From the NCBI RefSeq assembly GCF_004104015.1, contig NZ_RYFV01000004.1:62001-126000 (forward strand): DNA of 64,000 bases, written 5' to 3'. Shown piece by piece: positions 60,469 through 64,000 of this stretch; the stretch's first letter is position 1, and the number at the start of each line of letters is the position of its first letter. The position numbers and the translations under genes were made by a program. Origin of the DNA: Actinomyces oricola. GTDB taxonomy: Bacteria; Actinomycetota; Actinomycetes; Actinomycetales; Actinomycetaceae. Under the pieces are notes generated by a model. That model was not told where the DNA came from and ran no database searches. It saw nothing but the letters and a program-made list of their open reading frames with translations.

Positions 60469-60604
60469 TACTATGCGCCTCCTGTCAGCATGGCTGCCCA
60501 GGAGGGTAATGCTCCCCCTGGGCAGGACGCACGGTGTAGAACTCTCCATCGCGCTGTCGCGCCCCGTCGTTGAAGCGCGCGCGGCCACTGACGCCCGCCT
60601 CGCT

Positions 60605-62227
60605 TCAGCTCCCGCCTTCTTCTCCGGGTCGACCCAGGGCGTCCTGGAGCATGGTCTGCACGGCGCGGCGGTCCGGTTTTCCCGGTCCTCGCACGGGCAG
60701 CGCGTCAAGAGCGATCACCTTCTTCGGGCATGATGGCCCGTCGAGGAGGGTGCGTGCGGCGGCCCGCAGCGCGGCGGGGTCCGGGTTGGCCCCTGCCTTG
60801 AGGACGACGGCGGCGACCACGGCGCGGCCCCATTGCGGGTCCGGGACGCCGACGACGCAGGCCTCGGCGACGTCGTCAAGCCCGATCAGTGCCGCCTCGA
60901 CCTGGTGGGGGTCGACCTTGACGCCACCGGTGACAATGATGTCGTCGACGCGCCCCAGGACCGTCAGGCGCCCGTCGGCCTCCATGCGCCCGCGGTCGGC
61001 GGTGACCAGGACGCGGTGGAGAAGACCGTCGGGCCCGCGTTCGGTGTGGAAGCCGGGGGCACTGCTGACGCCTGCGGGGGCGAGTCGGCCGGGCCCCGAC
61101 GGTGCGCCACCACTCCGCGCATCCTCTAACGCCCTGCCCTCACCGTTCCCCTGCGCTGAGGCCTGCGGGTCGTCGTCGGCGTAGCCTTCGGCCAGGACCG
61201 GCCCGCAGAGCACGACTCGACCGTGGGCATTCACCCGCACCCGGACACCGTCCAGGGGCAGGCCGTCGTAGATGCAGCCACCGCCCGTCTCGCTCATGCC
61301 GTAGGTGGTGACCACCCGGATCCCGGCCGCACTGGAGCGCTTCAGCAGCCCGGGCGGCGCCGAAGCGCCCCCGAGCAGGACGGTCTCGGCCCGCGCCAGG
61401 GCTTTGGTCGCGGCGGAGTCATCCAGGACGCGCTGGAGCTGGGTGGGGACCAGGGAGACGTAGAGGCGCGAGCCCGGCCCGACTTGGGCGGAGTCCGGGC
61501 CGAGGCGACCATGACCGTGGGGGCCCCGGCCTGCCCTCACAGCACCATCACGACCACCTGCGCCGACGGCGAGGGCCGTCAGCACGGCCTCGGCCAGACG
61601 CGCCGGATCGAAGCCCGTGCGCGTGTCCACAACCACCGGCTCGGTACCGGCCAGGAGGGAGCGCGTGAGGATCTGCAAGCCGGCCACGTGGTGGGCGGGC
61701 AGGGCGAGCACCCAGGTGCCGGGCCCGCCCAGCCGGGTGTGGGTGGCCCTGGCCGAGGCCGCCAGGGCGCCGGCCCCCATGGCCACGAGCCTGCCGGTCC
61801 CGGTGGTCGAGCCGCTGGTGCGCACTATGAGGTCGGTGGCCGCGTTGAGCCGGTGTGCGCGACGCTGGAGATCAGCGTCGACCTGCTCAGGGTCCTCCTG
61901 GGGGCCAATGGGCACCAGCAGTGGTAGGGCCGTGCAGCGGGCTCGGACCGGCGCCCCCGGTGGCGGCCCGGCTGGACCGCCCTGAGGGGGAAGCAGGCCA
62001 CGGCGGGCCAGGCGCTGCGCGAGGGCGGCGCGCAAGGCGGCAACGTCGGCGGGGGCGGTGCCGCCGACAAGGAGCCGGAAGCGGGCGGAGGGTGCGCGCA
62101 CAGAAGGCCATGGTGCCACGGCGCCGGGACTTGCGCCGCTCCCATCAGGCGGTGGGATCCAGGGGCGAGTCGGCCGGGCCCGGGCGCCGCCCGCATTATG
62201 GGCCCGGGCGCCGCCCGCGCGGCCCAT
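60605..62227 (-). CDS. menE: o-Succinylbenzoate--CoA ligase
   Basis: AMP-forming ligase that makes succinylbenzoyl-CoA. Motifs in order: P-loop TSGSTTGTGR (137-146), LALPAHHVAGLQ, TYGMSETGGGCIYDG, GRVDDIIVTGGVKVDPHQVE and the C-terminal catalytic lysine in GPGKPDRRAV. At 540 residues it is larger than typical actinobacterial MenE (about 370-420) owing to Ala/Gly/Pro-rich inserts and a low-complexity N-terminus. The start is uncertain: ATG 62227 is used, but a later GTG near residue 38 would better fit the family. It is divergent from the PLD-N gene. Confidence 0.88.
   Translation of the reverse strand: MGRAGGARAHNAGGARARPTRPWIPPPDGSGASPGAVAPWPSVRAPSARFRLLVGGTAPADVAALRAALAQRLARRGLLPPQGGPAGPPPGAPVRARCTALPLLVPIGPQEDPEQVDADLQRRAHRLNAATDLIVRTSGSTTGTGRLVAMGAGALAASARATHTRLGGPGTWVLALPAHHVAGLQILTRSLLAGTEPVVVDTRTGFDPARLAEAVLTALAVGAGGRDGAVRAGRGPHGHGRLGPDSAQVGPGSRLYVSLVPTQLQRVLDDSAATKALARAETVLLGGASAPPGLLKRSSAAGIRVVTTYGMSETGGGCIYDGLPLDGVRVRVNAHGRVVLCGPVLAEGYADDDPQASAQGNGEGRALEDARSGGAPSGPGRLAPAGVSSAPGFHTERGPDGLLHRVLVTADRGRMEADGRLTVLGRVDDIIVTGGVKVDPHQVEAALIGLDDVAEACVVGVPDPQWGRAVVAAVVLKAGANPDPAALRAAARTLLDGPSCPKKVIALDALPVRGPGKPDRRAVQTMLQDALGRPGEEGGS
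62176..62220. repeat. Tandem GGGCCCGGGCGCCGCCCGC repeat at the menE start
   Basis: GGGCCCGGGCGCCGCCCGC occurs twice with a short spacer (CATTAT-like) at the very start of the menE reading frame. This favours the idea that the real menE start is further in. Confidence 0.7.
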
Positions 62228-62264
62228 GACCCGGGCTCCGGGGAACTGGTCGGCGCGACTCGGT

Positions 62265-62270
62265 TATGGT
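62265..62270 (+). promoter_or_regulatory. Putative -10 box (TATGGT) of the PLD-N gene
   Basis: TATGGT fits TANNNT and ends 6 bases before ATG 62277; an alternative GTG start lies immediately after the box. No -35 is evident. Confidence 0.35.
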
Positions 62271-62276
62271 GTGCCC

Positions 62277-62657
62277 ATGCGCGCTGTCGTCATCGTCCTC
62301 GTCCTAGCCCTGACGATCTATTCCCTCCTGGACTGCGCGCGCACTCCCGAGGAGTCAATGCCCGCCCGGATGCCCCGGTTCCTGTGGATTGTCCTGATCG
62401 TCCTCGTCCCCACCATCGGCCCCGTTGCCTGGATTATTGTCTCGCGCGTCAAGGCAGCCGAGGAGCGTGGAGGCGTGGTGGAACCGACCGTCTGGTCCTC
62501 CAAGGAGGGCACCCAGTTCCGCCGCCCTGAGCGCCCGCGTGCTCTCGGCCCCGATGACGACCCCGAGTTCCTGCGCAACCTTGAACGCGATATTCGTCGC
62601 CGCCGCGAGCAGGATCAGAATAATAAGGACGGGGAGGAGCCCGCCTCCGACTCCTGA
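62277..62657 (+). CDS. PLD-nuclease N-terminal domain membrane protein
   Basis: A 126-residue protein with two membrane segments (about 1-19 and 34-54) separated by a short loop, in the PLDc_N pattern: Y-LLDC, then P-FLWIVLIVLVPTIGPVAWII. A charged, Arg/Glu/Asp-rich cytoplasmic tail follows (57-126). Genes of this type are common next to menaquinone genes in actinobacteria. It is probably leaderless. Confidence 0.82.
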   Translation: MRAVVIVLVLALTIYSLLDCARTPEESMPARMPRFLWIVLIVLVPTIGPVAWIIVSRVKAAEERGGVVEPTVWSSKEGTQFRRPERPRALGPDDDPEFLRNLERDIRRRREQDQNNKDGEEPASDS

Positions 62658-62701
62658 TCGACCCGGCAGGAGGCGGGTAATCGACCCGGCAGGAGGCGGG
62701 G
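62657..62701. repeat. 23-bp tandem duplication after the PLD-N gene
   Basis: ATCGACCCGGCAGGAGGCGG followed by GTA occurs at 62657-62679 and again at 62680-62701, overlapping the PLD-N stop codon. Smaller repeats (GGCGGGCCCTCA twice) follow up to 62773, at the end of the next gene. Confidence 0.85.
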
Positions 62702-62768
62702 CGCCCGCTGCTCACGGGCGCCCGCGCTCACTGGGCGCCGTGGCGGGCCCTCATTCCTCGGCGGGCCC

Positions 62769-63554
62769 TCACTCAGGGGCCGGGCGCGGCCAGAGGGTCG
62801 TGTCAATGTCGTAGCCATGGGCGGCGGCGTGCAATAGCCAATCGCCGGGCAGCCAGGTGCGCCCCACCAGTTGGGGGTGCTCGGGCAGGTACTGGACGGC
62901 CCAGAGCACGAGCACGAGTTCAGCCCACTGGACGCGCAGTTTCCAGCGCGCCGATCCTGAGGCGTTGGCGGCGGCCACAATGATCTCGCCGGTGCTGGTG
63001 TGCTGGATCTCCTGAATATCGTGGAAGCCGACCGGCATAATCCCCTCCCCCGTGCCCAGGTAGATGCCGTGGGTGGAGACGGTGAGGCGGGCCCGGGCCA
63101 GGTGGCGCCACTTCTCAATGGCGTCAGCCTCGGCGGCCCTCTTGCGTCGGGAGTTGACCCAGGCCTGGCCGCCGAAGAACGCGGCCGTGAGCGCGAGCCC
63201 GACCGGACCGCCGGCCAGGAAGAAGCCCCGCGAGGGGTTGTAAGCGGCGTCGCCGCGGCGCCACATGAGCAGTTCGGCGTCGCAGCTGGCGAGCATGACC
63301 TCACCGGCGCCCAGGACGGGTCGCACGGGGTCGATCACTGGGGAGACGGGGTTGGGGCGCCGTCCCTGGCGGGTGGCGGTGAGCACGGCGGCAGTGTTCC
63401 ACCACACGAAGTCCTGGCCGGTCCAGGGGCGCTGAGGCTTGGGCCGCAGGCCCTGGGCGTGGGTGAGCCCCTGTTCGGCGCCGGGAACGAGCTCGCCTGC
63501 GGGCCGCCCCTGATGGGGCTCCGCCCGCGGCATGGTGGGACCTGGTTGGGTCAC
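62769..63554 (-). CDS. Hypothetical protein with one membrane segment
   Basis: A 261-residue protein. A polar N-terminus of about 45 residues, a WTGQDFVWWNTAAVL segment and a beta-rich part are followed by a hydrophobic stretch around 110-127 and a C-terminal domain (ARLTVSTHGIYLGTGEGIMPVGFHDIQEIQ, then YLPEHPQLVGRTWLPGDWLLHAA). The pattern hints at a PH-like or sensor domain, but I do not recognise it. GTG 63554 overlaps the stop of the histidine phosphatase gene (GTGA), so the two are coupled; ATG 63533 is an alternative. Confidence 0.72.
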   Translation of the reverse strand: MTQPGPTMPRAEPHQGRPAGELVPGAEQGLTHAQGLRPKPQRPWTGQDFVWWNTAAVLTATRQGRRPNPVSPVIDPVRPVLGAGEVMLASCDAELLMWRRGDAAYNPSRGFFLAGGPVGLALTAAFFGGQAWVNSRRKRAAEADAIEKWRHLARARLTVSTHGIYLGTGEGIMPVGFHDIQEIQHTSTGEIIVAAANASGSARWKLRVQWAELVLVLWAVQYLPEHPQLVGRTWLPGDWLLHAAAHGYDIDTTLWPRPAPE

Positions 63555-64000
63555 GCGGGCGTCTCCGCCCGGCCCGCCCCCGCCTGTAAACCGGCCTGTG
63601 AATCGGGGCCCGGCTCATCGGCCCGCCCTGCCGGGGAAGCCTGCTCCGCCGGGGAGGCGGGCCCGGCCGGCGCAGCCGCCTGGGCCACCGGGGCCGGCGG
63701 GGGCTCCTCCTTCAACGCGCCGGCCCGCCCCATGGTGACGGTGGCGGCGGAGGTGCCCGGCACCATGTCCTCGGCGCTGCGCAGCAGATCACCGGCGGGC
63801 TCCCAGTAGGCCAGCCCCACCAGGGTGCGCCCCTCAAAAGTCAGTGAGGTCAGGGAGGCCAGGGAGCACTGGCGGCGGCGCGGGTCGTGGGCCAGCCAAC
63901 GACCCTCCAACCACAAGCGCAGGGCCCACACGGGCAGCTGGTGGGAGACCAGAAGCGCCTCACGGCCTTCGGCCTGTCTAATGGCGGAGGCGACGGCGTC
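63551..64000 (-). CDS. Histidine phosphatase family protein, 3' end (partial)
   Basis: The gene enters from the right edge. The visible 149 codons begin with ASAIRQAEGREALLVSHQLP, the second conserved His block of the phosphoglycerate mutase-like superfamily, and continue with VWALRLWLEGRWLAHDPRRR and the LTSLTFEG strand. The last 55 residues are a Pro/Ala-rich tail. In other actinobacteria this gene precedes a cytochrome-biogenesis cluster close to men genes; that cannot be checked here. Confidence 0.82.
   Translation of the reverse strand, partial: DAVASAIRQAEGREALLVSHQLPVWALRLWLEGRWLAHDPRRRQCSLASLTSLTFEGRTLVGLAYWEPAGDLLRSAEDMVPGTSAATVTMGRAGALKEEPPPAPVAQAAAPAGPASPAEQASPAGRADEPGPDSQAGLQAGAGRAETPA

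Overview
The window is a high-GC chromosomal segment with the gene content and style of an actinobacterium, most likely an Actinomyces-type member of the Actinomycetales. The evidence is a complete nuo (complex I) operon flanked by genes for a partly saturated menaquinone, a tRNA-Tyr/tRNA-Thr/tRNA-Met/rpmG/MaoC cluster of the kind known from mycobacteria, an FprA-type NADPH-ferredoxin reductase, many four-base ATGA and GTGA stop/start overlaps, and several genes that look leaderless. I assign no species.

Layout. 1-3.7 kb holds the start of an unidentified gene, birA, maf, a MaoC hot-dog protein, rpmG and three tRNA genes. 4.0-13.6 kb is a sugar-utilisation island: ebgC and ebgA (beta-galactosidase), a LacI-family regulator, a GH63-like glycosidase, two ABC permeases and a binding lipoprotein. 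13.7-21.3 kb holds an EamA transporter, htpX, a TAP-like hydrolase broken by a 61-bp insertion, fprA and a Tat-type lipoprotein. 21.6-40.9 kb is one minus-strand run of 16 genes, menJ-nuoABCDEFGHIJKLMN-polyprenyl diphosphate synthase, most of them overlapping the next by 1-8 bases. 41.2-48.8 kb has menG-menF (plus strand), an HtrA protease and menD-menC (minus strand). 48.9-54.3 kb has ornithine carbamoyltransferase and arginine deiminase around a divergent two-component system. 54.4-64 kb has menB, menA and menE, two paralogous membrane proteins, a VOC protein, a divergent 3-methyladenine glycosylase I, a PLD-N protein and the end of a histidine phosphatase gene.

How it works together. The dominant theme is anaerobic or microaerobic energy metabolism built on menaquinone: menF, D, C, E, B, A and G make the ring and prenylate it, the polyprenyl synthase supplies the tail, MenJ reduces the tail, and complex I uses the product. 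The two arginine deiminase pathway enzymes add a second, fermentative ATP route; carbamate kinase and the antiporter are not in the window.

Most unusual. (1) Three copies of a long palindrome (about 58-68 bp) at 21450-21507, 43709-43774 and 54340-54407. The last is perfect over 68 bp, and the copies differ by paired changes that keep the stem. Each lies next to a menaquinone-pathway gene, and one copy supplies the menF stop codon. (2) Two 94-bp elements with matching inverted ends (TTGCACATTC ... GAATGTGCAA), side by side at 56785-56984 in an 810-bp gene-free region. (3) A 61-bp insertion carrying a 28-bp direct repeat that breaks the TAP-like hydrolase; its removal would restore a 555-residue frame. 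(4) Several genes with a TANNNT box 6-7 bases before the start codon, suggesting leaderless mRNAs. All calls come from reading the sequence; no database search was done.
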